From positions 1-64,000 of the forward strand of contig CALMZV010000019.1 in assembly GCA_937870755.1 (NCBI GenBank): a stretch of 64,000 nt of DNA, read 5' to 3'. The position numbers and the translations under genes were made by a program. Origin of the DNA: an uncultured Methylocystaceae bacterium (lineage in GTDB: Bacteria > Pseudomonadota > Alphaproteobacteria > Rhizobiales > Beijerinckiaceae). Shown here piece by piece: positions 39,436 through 48,097 of the stretch. The notes under the pieces are model-generated. The model saw only the letters and a program-made list of their open reading frames with translations. It ran no database searches and had not been told where the DNA came from. Position 1 is the stretch's first letter, and each line of letters opens with the position of its first letter.

Positions 39436-40023
39436 ATGGCGTCTGCAAAGTTCGGTTTTTTTGCGCTTTTTGTTGGCGGCGGCCTGGCGGGCTGCATGGG
39501 CGTTCCGACCGAGGGGCCGGTTTCGGTCGCCGAACAGCAGGCGCTGATCGCGCAGGCTGCGACCACGGCGCCCAAGCTGCAACCGGGCGAGAAGATCAAG
39601 GTGACCGTGTTCGGCGAGGATCGGCTTTCGGGCGAATACGAGATCGACCCGGCCGGCTTCGTGTCGCTGCCGCTGGCCGGAACGGTGCGCGCGGCGGGCC
39701 TTTCCAAGCCGCAACTGGAACAGGAACTGTCGCGCAAGTTCCGCGGGGAATATCTGCGCAACCCGAAAGTGACCGTCGACGTGGCGAGTTTTCGCCCGTT
39801 CTACATCCTCGGCGAGGTGGGAAAGCCGGGCGAATATGCCTTCAAGAGCGGTCTCAACGTCATGAGCGCCATCGCGCTCGCCGGAGGCTCCACCTATCGC
39901 GCCAGCCGCTCGAAAGTGCTCATCCAGCACGCCGGTCAGAGCGGGTTCAAGGAATATCCCCTGGCGCCGAACATTCCGGTGCAGCCCGGCGACCTGATTC
40001 GCTTGCCAGAGCGCTACTTTTAA
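39436..40023 (+). CDS. Wza-like polysaccharide export lipoprotein (short form)
   Basis: The 195-residue protein has a lipoprotein signal ending LAGC (Cys20), a poly_export domain (QPGEKIKVTVFGEDRLSGEY, DPAGFVSLPLAGTV) and one SLBB-like segment (FYILGEVGKPGEYAFKSG). Full Wza proteins are about 380 residues with a C-terminal outer-membrane helix; this short form lacks that barrel and more likely makes a periplasmic collar that pairs with a separate outer-membrane channel. The beta-barrel gene directly downstream is the obvious candidate. GTGAGGATC precedes the ATG. First gene of the locus. Confidence 0.9.
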   Translation: MASAKFGFFALFVGGGLAGCMGVPTEGPVSVAEQQALIAQAATTAPKLQPGEKIKVTVFGEDRLSGEYEIDPAGFVSLPLAGTVRAAGLSKPQLEQELSRKFRGEYLRNPKVTVDVASFRPFYILGEVGKPGEYAFKSGLNVMSAIALAGGSTYRASRSKVLIQHAGQSGFKEYPLAPNIPVQPGDLIRLPERYF

Positions 40024-40121
40024 GTTCTGGTGACGCTAGGGAAGAATCGGTAGGCATCGGGTTCGAGTGCGGCTGAAACGCGGTTGGTGATCATTTCCGT
40101 TCGTTCTTTCAGGGCCTTTCG

Positions 40122-41582
40122 ATGAGAAAGCCCAAACCGAATTTGGCGTGCGTGCGTCCCGGTCTCGGCCGGGCGTTTTCGTGCGCCCTGTTTTTGGGCG
40201 CGTGTTTCCTCGTCTCGCCCGCGCGGGCGCAGGATTTGCGGCCTTCCCAGTCGGCGCTCGAGGCGCTCTCGCCCGTCACCGGCGTCAATCGCGAAGAGGG
40301 CATGGCGGTCGCCGACTGGATGGTCTACCCCTCGCTATTCGTCGGCGGCGTGTTCAACGACAACATCTACGCGGTTGCGACGCATCGTCGCGTGGGCGCG
40401 GGGCTGCGCCTGCGACCGGCGCTGGAGGCCAACCGCGACGCGGGCCTGCATCGCAGCTCCATCTATTTCTCCGCCGACATGCAGTTCTATCCCGGCGTCA
40501 ACGGGCGATGGCGTTATGCGCCGACGCTGACGCGCGAGCACGACCCCACCAGCATTTCCGCGCGCGCGGGCGCCATTCACGTGTGGACGCCCATGCCGGA
40601 CCTCAAGGTGACCGTCTCGGGCGATTACACGCGGCAGGCCGGCCTGTTCGGATCGAGTTTCGGGGCGGCCGCCCCGCTCGTCTACGTGACCGGCGGCGCG
40701 CCGGTCGGCGGCGCGCACCGGTTCTCCAACCAGTTCACCGGTCATGTCTCGGTCGAGAAGGAAATCACCGATCGCTTGTTCGTGCGCGGCGCCGCGACGG
40801 CTCAGTACATTCTCTACGATCGACGGCCTTCTGATTCGTTCGGCGGATTGCCGGGCGTCGGCTTCAACGGCTTTAACGCCAGCAGCGATGCGCAGAGCGG
40901 CGTGAACGTGACGGGATCGCTACGCGCGGGCTACTGGATCACGCCGCAGCTGTACGCCTTCGTCGAGCCGGCCGCGGAGGCGCGCCGCTACCGCACCGCG
41001 CTCTACGACACCAACGGCTATCGCATCCTGGCGGGCGTCGGGTCCGATCTCATCAGCCTGTTCCGCGGCGAGATTCACGCCGGCTGGCAGCGTCAGTCGA
41101 GCGTGCGCGGCGCCTTCGCCGGCGCCGCCAGTCCGACGGTGGGCGCGCGGCTGTTCTACTACCCGACCCAATATCTCACCCTGTCGGCGACCGTCGACCA
41201 TACCCTGACCTCGGCCGGCGCGCCGGTCGGCAATTTCGGCGCGGCGGCGACGGGCGCGCTGTCGCCATGGCTCGCCTCCGCCGGCGGACGCACGCTGCAG
41301 ATGCGGGCGCAGGTCGATTACGCGTTCTCGCCAGACTGGTCAGCGTTCGCGCGCGCCGGCTACGGGCAGACGCGATGGTCGCAATGGGGTCGGCGCGATG
41401 TCGCATGGTCCGCCGGCGCCGGCATGAGCTACAGTTTCTGGCGCAACGTCGCCCTGACGCTCGAATATCAGGTCACGCGCACCGCGAGCGGCAATGTCTG
41501 GCTCGCCAGCCTGTGGGGCGCGGGCGCGGCCGCCGGATACGTGCAGAACATTGCGTCCGTCGGCCTTACGTATCGGTATTGA
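40122..41582 (+). CDS. outer-membrane beta-barrel protein (BBP2-like), exopolysaccharide locus
   Basis: The 486-residue precursor has a signal peptide cleaved after about residue 38 (SPARAQ). It then shows the alternating amphipathic strands of an outer-membrane barrel, with many aromatic strand ends and a C-terminal SVGLTYRY whose final aromatic residue is typical of BAM substrates. FVGGVFNDNIYAV near the N-terminus matches BBP2-type putative porins found in exopolysaccharide clusters. I infer that it is the outer-membrane exit channel complementing the short Wza-like lipoprotein. The 98-base gap upstream shows no clear motif. Confidence 0.8.
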   Translation: MRKPKPNLACVRPGLGRAFSCALFLGACFLVSPARAQDLRPSQSALEALSPVTGVNREEGMAVADWMVYPSLFVGGVFNDNIYAVATHRRVGAGLRLRPALEANRDAGLHRSSIYFSADMQFYPGVNGRWRYAPTLTREHDPTSISARAGAIHVWTPMPDLKVTVSGDYTRQAGLFGSSFGAAAPLVYVTGGAPVGGAHRFSNQFTGHVSVEKEITDRLFVRGAATAQYILYDRRPSDSFGGLPGVGFNGFNASSDAQSGVNVTGSLRAGYWITPQLYAFVEPAAEARRYRTALYDTNGYRILAGVGSDLISLFRGEIHAGWQRQSSVRGAFAGAASPTVGARLFYYPTQYLTLSATVDHTLTSAGAPVGNFGAAATGALSPWLASAGGRTLQMRAQVDYAFSPDWSAFARAGYGQTRWSQWGRRDVAWSAGAGMSYSFWRNVALTLEYQVTRTASGNVWLASLWGAGAAAGYVQNIASVGLTYRY

Positions 41583-41605
41583 GATCGCGACCCGGAGCCG
41601 CCCAC

Positions 41606-42130
41606 ATGAAGCATCTTGCGATCGCCATGTCCGGATTGTTGATCGCGTTCGGCGCGACGGCGGCCCCGCTCGAACATCCGCGCTTCGGGCGCACGCCCCA
41701 TCCCCAAGCCTGCCCCCAGAAGCAGCCGGGGCTGATCGCGGCCACCGACATGCCGCGTCTGCTGGGCGCCTATCCCAACGGCGGCGAGGGGCTGACCGGC
41801 GAGGTGGAAAACCTGCTCGAACGCGATTCCGCCGACGCCATCGCGATCGTGCAGGCGGCGCGCCGCGCCAACGAGGAGCAGAAGGCCGCGATCGCGCTGG
41901 CCTTCCTGCGCGCGTTGCGCGTGGCGCAGGTGTGCGATCGGGACGGCGCGCGGGCGTTGCGCGCCGCCTTGCGCGCGGCCGACCCGACGCTCGCGGCCAT
42001 CTTCGCCGCGCTCGAGGCGCAATATCGCGCCGAGGCTGGGCTACGCGGCGATTCCATGTTCTATCCCGGCGCGGCCGGCGGCTTCGCCACGGGATCCGGC
42101 GGCTCCGCTCGGCCGATCAGCCAGTATTGA
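41606..42130 (+). CDS. secreted protein of unknown function in the exopolysaccharide locus
   Basis: I do not recognise this 174-residue protein. It has a clear signal peptide (about residues 1-20, ending FGATAA), a mature start rich in His and Pro, two cysteines (ACPQKQ and QVCDRD) that could form one disulfide, a helical middle of alanine-rich repeats, and a glycine-rich C-terminus. It begins 23 bases after the barrel gene and precedes the antiterminator, so it is probably co-expressed with the export channel, possibly as a periplasmic plug, chaperone or assembly factor. Confidence 0.7.
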   Translation: MKHLAIAMSGLLIAFGATAAPLEHPRFGRTPHPQACPQKQPGLIAATDMPRLLGAYPNGGEGLTGEVENLLERDSADAIAIVQAARRANEEQKAAIALAFLRALRVAQVCDRDGARALRAALRAADPTLAAIFAALEAQYRAEAGLRGDSMFYPGAAGGFATGSGGSARPISQY

Positions 42131-42161
42131 TCCGGCGCGGCGGCTCTGGGCGGTGGGTTGG

Positions 42162-42716
42162 ATGACAGGCGTGTGTGTCGAACAAGCGAGACGTCCGACC
42201 GCGCGCGCGCCGCTTGCGACGGGCGAGCGATGGTATGTCGTGCAGACGCAGCCGCGGCGCGAACAGGGCGCGGCCGCCCAGCTCGAGGCGCAGGGCTTCC
42301 GCGTTTTCCTGCCCATGTCGTTTCGCACCATCCGCCATGCGCGCAAACTGCGCAGCGTGAAGGCGCCGAGCTTTCCGGGATATCTGTTCGTGGCGCTCGA
42401 TCTCGGGCGCGATCGCTGGCGCTCGGTCAACGGCACGTTCGGCGTTGCGCGCCTCGTCATGGGCGAGGAGGCGCCGGTCCCGGCGCCGCGCGGCGTCGTC
42501 GAAAGCCTGGTCGATCTCGTGGATGAAAACGGCGTGGCGCGGTTCGACCGGGACCTGAACGAAGGTCAGGCCGTGCGCGTGACGTGCGGGCCGCTCGCGT
42601 CCGCGGTCGGCCGGCTCATACGCAGCGAACCGGGCGAGCGCGTCTGCGTCCTGCTCGAAATCATGGGCGGCGAGGTCCGCGCCACGCTCAATCGATCGGC
42701 GCTCGCAGCCGCCTAG
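42162..42716 (+). CDS. RfaH/NusG-like operon-specific antiterminator
   Basis: The 184-residue protein has a NusG N-terminal domain (RWYVVQTQPRREQ, FLPMSFRTIRH, PSFPGYLFVALDL, NGTFGVARLVM) and a C-terminal KOW-like domain. It is a specialised paralogue, not housekeeping NusG: it lies inside a polysaccharide locus and the usual secE/rplK neighbours are absent. Such factors (RfaH, UpxY, LoaP) bind RNA polymerase at a DNA element near the start of long operons and prevent termination. An ops-like sequence lies 60 bases after its stop. Start ATG 42162 chosen; an in-frame GTG at 42153 is possible. Confidence 0.9.
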   Translation: MTGVCVEQARRPTARAPLATGERWYVVQTQPRREQGAAAQLEAQGFRVFLPMSFRTIRHARKLRSVKAPSFPGYLFVALDLGRDRWRSVNGTFGVARLVMGEEAPVPAPRGVVESLVDLVDENGVARFDRDLNEGQAVRVTCGPLASAVGRLIRSEPGERVCVLLEIMGGEVRATLNRSALAAA

Positions 42717-42775
42717 ACCGCGCGCGCCGATCCCTTCCGATTGTCCTGACGGGTGAGACGGCGTTTCACCCGAAC

Positions 42776-42789
42776 TGCGGTAGCGTGCC
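42776..42789 (+). promoter_or_regulatory. ops-like element, candidate recruitment site of the RfaH-like protein
   Basis: Bases 42777-42788 read GCGGTAGCGTGC, twelve consecutive matches to the enterobacterial ops element (GGCGGTAGCGTGCT); only the flanking first and last bases differ. The element is on the coding strand, 60 bases after the RfaH-like gene stops and 72 bases before the best start of the next gene. RfaH recognises ops in the non-template strand of a paused polymerase. The site is seen directly; the function is inferred from sequence match and position. Confidence 0.6.
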
Positions 42790-42860
42790 TGAACCACGTT
42801 TTGCACGAGATTCATGAACACCGCGCGCGCCTGCGCGATCTTTTCGCACAGGATCGCGCC

Positions 42861-44234
42861 ATGGCGGTGGTGTTCGTTGCGCTGGTCGCCGGTGTCGCGC
42901 TTGCGCCGTTGTGGCTCGGCGGCGCGCGACCGATCGCATGGGGCGCGAGCGGACTGTTCTTCGCGGCGCTCGTGCTGGCGTTCGAAACGCTCCTCGTCGC
43001 GCGCGGCCAGCATCATCCGTTCGCGCTTGCGCGCATCGCAGCCCCCGCGCTTCTGTTCTCGGCCACGGTCGTCTGGATCGGCGTCCAGATGTCGACGCGC
43101 GTTCCCCCCGCGCTCGCACATCCTGCATGGGCGATGGCCGCACTGGAGCTGGGCCGCCCGCTCGAGGCCAGCATTTCCGTTAACCGCGGAGCGACCGCGC
43201 TGGCGCTCGTGCGGTTGCTGACGGACGCGAGCGTGTTCTGGCTCGCGCTCCAGCTCTGCCGCGCGCCGGCGCGCGCGCTGGTTTTTCTCAAGGCGTTCAC
43301 ATTGATCGTCGCCGCCTACGCCGCGCTCGGACTTGCGCTCGCCGCATTCGCCTCCGCGCGCATTCCGTTGCCGGACGCGCCCGACAGCAGCGGCTTCGTG
43401 CGCGCCACCTTCGTCAATCGCAACCACTTCGCCACCTTCGCAGGCCTGGGCCTTGCGACCGGGTTCGCGCTGTTGCTGCGCCAGTGGCGGCGCGCGGGGG
43501 CGGGCGCGCCGGCGCCGGGCGCCTGGCGCGCCGTGCAGGCGCTGGAGGCGACGGCGCGGCGCGGCTGGGTCGTTCTTGGCTGTTGCCTCGTCACGCTCGC
43601 GGCGCTGCTGGGGACGGCCTCGCGCGGCGGCGTTCTTGCGGCTGGCCTGGGGCTGCTCGCGGTTCTGGTTCTGTCGGCGCGGGGCCATCGCCGGCGGCCG
43701 CGCCAGCAGGTGGAGATCATCCTCGCCGCCGCGCTGCTCCTTGCGATCGCCTTCATCGCGTTTGGCGATCCGGCGCTGGAGCGGCTCGCCGCCTCGGGCA
43801 TGACCGACGCCAACCGCGGCGCGGTCTACGCCATCGTTGTGCGCGCCATATGCGACGCGCCGCTGACGGGGTTCGGCTACGGGGCGTTCGCCGATATTTT
43901 CCCGCTCTATCGCGACGCCTCCATCAGCCCGGTCGGCGTTTGGGACAAGGCGCACAACGTTTATCTCGAAGTCTGGGCCGGGCTGGGCCTGCCGGCGGGA
44001 ACCGCGCTGATGGGCGCCGTCGCGCTCGCTGCGATCCAATGCGCGGCGGGCGCCCTGCGCCGCCACCGCGACGCGACCCCCGCCATCGTCGGCGTGGCGG
44101 CGTCGCTCGTCGTCGGGCTTCATGCTTTGGTCGATTTCAGCGTACAGATTCAGGGCGTGAGCGTGGCGTTCATGGCGCTTCTGGGCGCCGGCGTCGCGGG
44201 TTCTGAAAGTTCGCGTCAACCCGTTGCGGACTGA
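42861..44234 (+). CDS. O-antigen ligase/Wzy-like polymerase, membrane protein
   Basis: The 457-residue protein has about twelve hydrophobic segments and the Wzy_C/O-antigen ligase region: VRATFVNRNHFATFAGLG, TASRGGVLAAGLGLL, a periplasmic loop with GFGYGAFADIFPLYRD and KAHNVYLEVWAGLGL. The NRNHFA and HN-in-loop patterns are typical of the ligase/polymerase superfamily. I start at ATG 42861, which has AGGA seven bases upstream; a GTG at 42753 is in frame but weakly supported and would place the ops-like element inside the coding sequence. It opens the long downstream operon. Confidence 0.85.
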   Translation: MAVVFVALVAGVALAPLWLGGARPIAWGASGLFFAALVLAFETLLVARGQHHPFALARIAAPALLFSATVVWIGVQMSTRVPPALAHPAWAMAALELGRPLEASISVNRGATALALVRLLTDASVFWLALQLCRAPARALVFLKAFTLIVAAYAALGLALAAFASARIPLPDAPDSSGFVRATFVNRNHFATFAGLGLATGFALLLRQWRRAGAGAPAPGAWRAVQALEATARRGWVVLGCCLVTLAALLGTASRGGVLAAGLGLLAVLVLSARGHRRRPRQQVEIILAAALLLAIAFIAFGDPALERLAASGMTDANRGAVYAIVVRAICDAPLTGFGYGAFADIFPLYRDASISPVGVWDKAHNVYLEVWAGLGLPAGTALMGAVALAAIQCAAGALRRHRDATPAIVGVAASLVVGLHALVDFSVQIQGVSVAFMALLGAGVAGSESSRQPVAD

Positions 44235-44267
44235 GCAGGTCCTCGAACTCGAGAAGAAGCGCGCCGG

Positions 44268-46514
44268 ATGCTCAAGCGTTTGACCTCACCTTCCGCGCTC
44301 GAAGCGCCATCGCAGGTCGATGGCGGATTCGACATGCGCGAGGCGATCCATTTCGTCTGGCGCCAGTGGCGCTTCATCGCGGCGATCACGGCGATCGCGC
44401 TGCTGCTGGGAGCGATCCATGTCGCCCGCCAGACTTCGCTCTACACGGCCTCCGCGCAACTGCTGCTCGATCCGGTGAAGGAAAAGGCGGGCGGCCCGGA
44501 TTCGATCTATCTCGACACGCTGCCCGACCAGTCGCATGTCGACAACCAGATGGCCATCATCCGATCGACCGCGCTGCTGCGCCGCGTGGTGGAAAAGGAG
44601 CGGCTGCTGGACGATCCCGAATTCGGCGGCGCGCGCGCGCCCGCGAGCGGCGGACTGATGGCGACGCTGCGCGGCCTGTTCGGCAAATCGCCGGACGCTC
44701 CGCCCGCCGACGCGCGCGACAGCGTCAGAACCGGCGAACTGACGCCGGAACTCGCGCGCGCGGTCGAAAGCCTGAAGGGATCGACGCAGGCGGCCCGCTC
44801 CGGACAGGCCTCGGTCATCAACGTGTCCTTCACCTCCGCCGATCCCGCCAAAGCCGCGCGGCTGGCCAACGCCATCGTCGACGCCTACGTGGTCGACAAG
44901 CTCGACGCGCGGTTCGAGGCCGCAAAACGCGCGTCGGCATGGCTGAGCGACCGGCTGGTGGAATTGCGGCAGCAGCTGCGCGAATCCGAAGAGGCCGTGG
45001 CGAAGTTCCGGGCGGACAACAATCTGGCGCAGAGTTCGCCGAGCGCCACGCTCTCGCAGGAGCAGCTCGGGCAGATGAACGCGCGCCTGGTCGCCGCCCG
45101 CGCCGAAACGGCGGAGAAGAAGGCGCGACTCGATCTCCTGCAGAAAATGGAGAACGACGGCGCCAGCCTTGCCGCGTTGCCGGAAGCCGTCGCCTCCAGC
45201 GCCATCGCCGAGTTGCGCCGCCAGGAGAACGATCTCACGCGCCAGGAGGCCGACCTTCTCGCGCGCTACAGCGAGCGCCATCCGTCCGTCGTCAACGTGC
45301 GCGCGCAGATCGCCGACATCCGCCGCGCGGTCGGCGCCGAGGTGCGCCGCCTGAGCGTCAACATCAAGAACGAATACGAACTGGCCAGGGCGCGACAGGC
45401 CGCCGTCGAGAAGACGCTGCGCGATGTGACCGGCCAGACCGACATCGACAACGCCAAGGCGATCACGCTGCGCGAACTGGAGCGTAACGTCGCCGTCAAC
45501 AAGAACCTGTTCGAGGATTTCCTGCAGCGCTCGCGCGTGACGCAGGAACAGGCGTCGTTCCAGGCGCGCGATGCGCGCGTCATCACGCCGGCGGTGCGGC
45601 CGGGAGCGCCTTCCGAGCCGAAGAAGTTCCGCATCATGCTCGGCGCGCTCATCATGGGGCTGCTGGCCGGCGTGGGCGGCGCTTATGCGATGGAGTTGAT
45701 GAACGCCGGCTTCTCCACGCCGCGCCAGATCGAGGAAATGCTGGAGTTGCCGTTGCTCGCCTCCATCTCGCGGATGGAGGCGCGCGATCTGACTGTCGAT
45801 GGCGTGGTGCTCTCCATGCCCGAATATCCGCTCGCCAAACCATTGTCGCGCTTTTCCGAATCCATTCGCTCGCTGCGCAGCGCCGTGCAGATGTCCGACG
45901 TCGACTTTCCCCCGCGCGTCCTGCAGATCACCTCGACCCTGCCGGGCGAAGGCAAGACGACGATGGCGCTGACGATCGCGGCCTCCGCCGCCCAATCCGG
46001 CCTGAAGACGCTGCTGATGGATTGCGATCTGCGGCGCACGTCCGCCTCGCGCTTTTTCCGGAACGAAACGACCGTCGGCCTCGTCGACTATCTTGCGGGC
46101 GACATCGAGCTGCAAAAGGCGTTCACCTACGATCAGAAGCGGCGTCTGTGGGTGCTGCCGGCCGGCGCACACACGCAGAGCCCGCCCGACCTGCTGGCTT
46201 CCGACAGATTGAAACAGTTGCTGGTGGCGTTGCGCGAGCAATTCGATCTGATCGTCATCGACACGCCGCCGATGGGCCCGGTGGCTGATCCCGTCATCGT
46301 CTCGCAGCTCGCCGACAAGATCATTTACGTGGTGCGGTGGGCCTCGACCGCGCGCGAGATGGTCGCGCACTCGATTGCGCGCCTGTCGGGGCGCAAGAAG
46401 GTCGCGGGCGTGGTCTTCAACCATGTGGTGGACCGACGCGCGCAGAAATACGGCCGCTACGCATATGCGTATTATTACGGCGGTCAGTACTACAAGAAGT
46501 ACTACAACGAATGA
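44268..46514 (+). CDS. Wzc-type polysaccharide co-polymerase and BY tyrosine kinase
   Basis: The 748-residue protein has a Wzz domain (first span about residues 36-54), a long coiled-coil periplasmic region, a second span near 460, then a cytoplasmic kinase with Walker A PGEGKTT (Lys563), Walker A' LLMDCDLRR and Walker B IVIDTPP. The last 21 residues hold ten tyrosines (YGRYAYAYYYGGQYYKKYYN), the classic autophosphorylated tail. Cycles of phosphorylation control chain length and export in Wzy-dependent systems, with Wza. Its presence marks the locus as a group-1-type capsule or exopolysaccharide system. Confidence 0.95.
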   Translation: MLKRLTSPSALEAPSQVDGGFDMREAIHFVWRQWRFIAAITAIALLLGAIHVARQTSLYTASAQLLLDPVKEKAGGPDSIYLDTLPDQSHVDNQMAIIRSTALLRRVVEKERLLDDPEFGGARAPASGGLMATLRGLFGKSPDAPPADARDSVRTGELTPELARAVESLKGSTQAARSGQASVINVSFTSADPAKAARLANAIVDAYVVDKLDARFEAAKRASAWLSDRLVELRQQLRESEEAVAKFRADNNLAQSSPSATLSQEQLGQMNARLVAARAETAEKKARLDLLQKMENDGASLAALPEAVASSAIAELRRQENDLTRQEADLLARYSERHPSVVNVRAQIADIRRAVGAEVRRLSVNIKNEYELARARQAAVEKTLRDVTGQTDIDNAKAITLRELERNVAVNKNLFEDFLQRSRVTQEQASFQARDARVITPAVRPGAPSEPKKFRIMLGALIMGLLAGVGGAYAMELMNAGFSTPRQIEEMLELPLLASISRMEARDLTVDGVVLSMPEYPLAKPLSRFSESIRSLRSAVQMSDVDFPPRVLQITSTLPGEGKTTMALTIAASAAQSGLKTLLMDCDLRRTSASRFFRNETTVGLVDYLAGDIELQKAFTYDQKRRLWVLPAGAHTQSPPDLLASDRLKQLLVALREQFDLIVIDTPPMGPVADPVIVSQLADKIIYVVRWASTAREMVAHSIARLSGRKKVAGVVFNHVVDRRAQKYGRYAYAYYYGGQYYKKYYNE

Positions 46515-47140
46515 ACGCCGCACGACACGCGCGACTTTGGACGGCCGCGCTGGTCGCCGCCGCCGCGCTCTATCTGCTCGCGCAGTCCGCCGGGGTCTTC
46601 GCTTACGGAGCCAGCGAACTCCGGGCGGACCCGCGCGCGCATCTGGCGCGCTTCGCCGACGATCCGCGCGTCGGCGCGCTCGCGCGGCGCAAACTGCTGG
46701 CGTCCGAACCCGATGTCTGGCAGGTCGAGAACCAGGTCGCTCTCGCGCCGCTGGCCGGCGACGCCTGGCTGGCGCTCGCCGCGGCCCGCATGCGCGCCGG
46801 CGCGGAATGGGACAAAGTCGCAGGCGGCCTGGCGATGTCCGCGCTGACGGCGCCGAACGAATCGTGGCTCATGGGCGCGCGCGCCGTGTTCGGCGCGCCG
46901 TTGTGGTCGCGCCTGCCGGCGCCCGCGCGCGCCACGCTCGCGCGCGACATCGTGCTCGGATGGGACGATATCGAAACGCCGCAGCGGGTGGCGCTGAAGA
47001 CCGCGCTTGAGTTCGCGCCGCCCCAGACGCGCGCGGGAATGCAGGCCGCCATCCTCGCCGCCGGGCCGCGCGGGGCGCTGGCGGCCCGCACGCTCGGGCT
47101 TGCGGATACGCCCGCCCCGCAACCGAAAGCGAGCCCATGA
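46511..47140 (+). CDS. membrane-anchored protein of unknown function, exopolysaccharide operon
   Basis: Not recognised. The 209-residue protein has one N-terminal hydrophobic span (about 10-30, TAALVAAAALYLLAQSAGVF) and a helical, alanine- and arginine-rich remainder that looks like degenerate helical hairpins (WLALAAARMRAG, TRAGMQAAILAAGP), possibly periplasmic. No cysteines or catalytic motif stand out. Its ATG overlaps the Wzc stop and its own stop overlaps the following methyltransferase start, so stoichiometric production with Wzc is likely. A scaffold or regulatory partner of Wzc is a reasonable guess only. Confidence 0.7.
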   Translation: MNAARHARLWTAALVAAAALYLLAQSAGVFAYGASELRADPRAHLARFADDPRVGALARRKLLASEPDVWQVENQVALAPLAGDAWLALAAARMRAGAEWDKVAGGLAMSALTAPNESWLMGARAVFGAPLWSRLPAPARATLARDIVLGWDDIETPQRVALKTALEFAPPQTRAGMQAAILAAGPRGALAARTLGLADTPAPQPKASP

Positions 47141-48069
47141 CCGCGCGCACACGTGTTCGGCGTGCGGCCGGTCTTGGCGCGCGCGTGCTGCGCCTGCCGA
47201 TGCAGTTGCACAACGTATTTCATCATCCCGCCAATCGCGACGACAGGTTCGGCGCCTTGCGCCGCTGGTTCGCATGGCAGGTCGGCGCGCGGCTGGTGTC
47301 GTATCCGGTCATCGCGCCGTTCGTCGACGACACGCGCCTCGTCGCCACACCCGGCATGAACGGCGTGACGGGCAACATCTATTTCGGTCTCGCCGAATAC
47401 GAGGAGATGGCTTTCGCGCTGCACCTCCTGCGCGCGGACGATCTGTTCGTGGATGTGGGCGCCAACGCCGGCGCCTATACGGTGCTGGCGGCCGGCGCCG
47501 CCGGCGCGCGGGTCGTCGCGTTCGAGCCGGTGGCGGCAAGCGCCGACATGCTCGCGCGCAATGTGCGATTGAACGATCTGGACGCCCGTGTCGAATTGCA
47601 TCGCGCCGGCGTCGGCGCGCAAGGCGGCGTGAGCGCTTTCACTCAGGATTTCGACACGACCAATCGCGTCGCGCTGCCGGGCGAGCACGGCGCCAGCGCG
47701 CCGCTTGTCACGCTCGACGACACGCTCGGCGCGCGCGCCGCCACGCTGATCAAGATCGATGTCGAAGGTTTCGAAAGCGAAGCGTTGCGCGGCGCGGCGC
47801 AGACGCTGGCGAAACCCGAGCTGATCGCGCTGATCGTCGAGATCAACGGCGCCTGCGCGACATATGGATTTTCCGCGCGGGACGTCGAAGGCCCGTTGCA
47901 TGCGGCCGGCTTCCGCCCGTTCGCGTATCGGCCGACCGAACGCCGGCTGGCGCCGCTGGACGCCGCGCACGCGCGCGACGGCAATGTGATCTTCGTGCGC
48001 GATCTGGCGGCCGTCGAATCGCGTTTGCGCGCCGCGCCGCGCCACCGCACCGCCGCTGGCGTCGTGTGA
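47137..48069 (+). CDS. FkbM family methyltransferase
   Basis: The 310-residue protein has the SAM-binding motif FVDVGANAGAYTVLAA near residue 105, VVAFEPVAASADML (motif with acidic ribose ligand), and TLIKIDVEGFESEAL, the FkbM signature. FkbM enzymes O-methylate sugars or polyketides. In this locus the acceptor is probably a sugar hydroxyl of the repeat unit or chain end. The ATG overlaps the stop of the preceding gene. A second FkbM gene lies at 58877. Confidence 0.9.
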   Translation: MTARTRVRRAAGLGARVLRLPMQLHNVFHHPANRDDRFGALRRWFAWQVGARLVSYPVIAPFVDDTRLVATPGMNGVTGNIYFGLAEYEEMAFALHLLRADDLFVDVGANAGAYTVLAAGAAGARVVAFEPVAASADMLARNVRLNDLDARVELHRAGVGAQGGVSAFTQDFDTTNRVALPGEHGASAPLVTLDDTLGARAATLIKIDVEGFESEALRGAAQTLAKPELIALIVEINGACATYGFSARDVEGPLHAAGFRPFAYRPTERRLAPLDAAHARDGNVIFVRDLAAVESRLRAAPRHRTAAGVV

Positions 48070-48097
48070 ACCGCATGCGCGTCGCAAGGCAGCTCCC

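Noticed and set aside
40048-40053. CGGTAG in the gap before the barrel gene
   Set aside because: Six matching bases only; too short to call an ops element.
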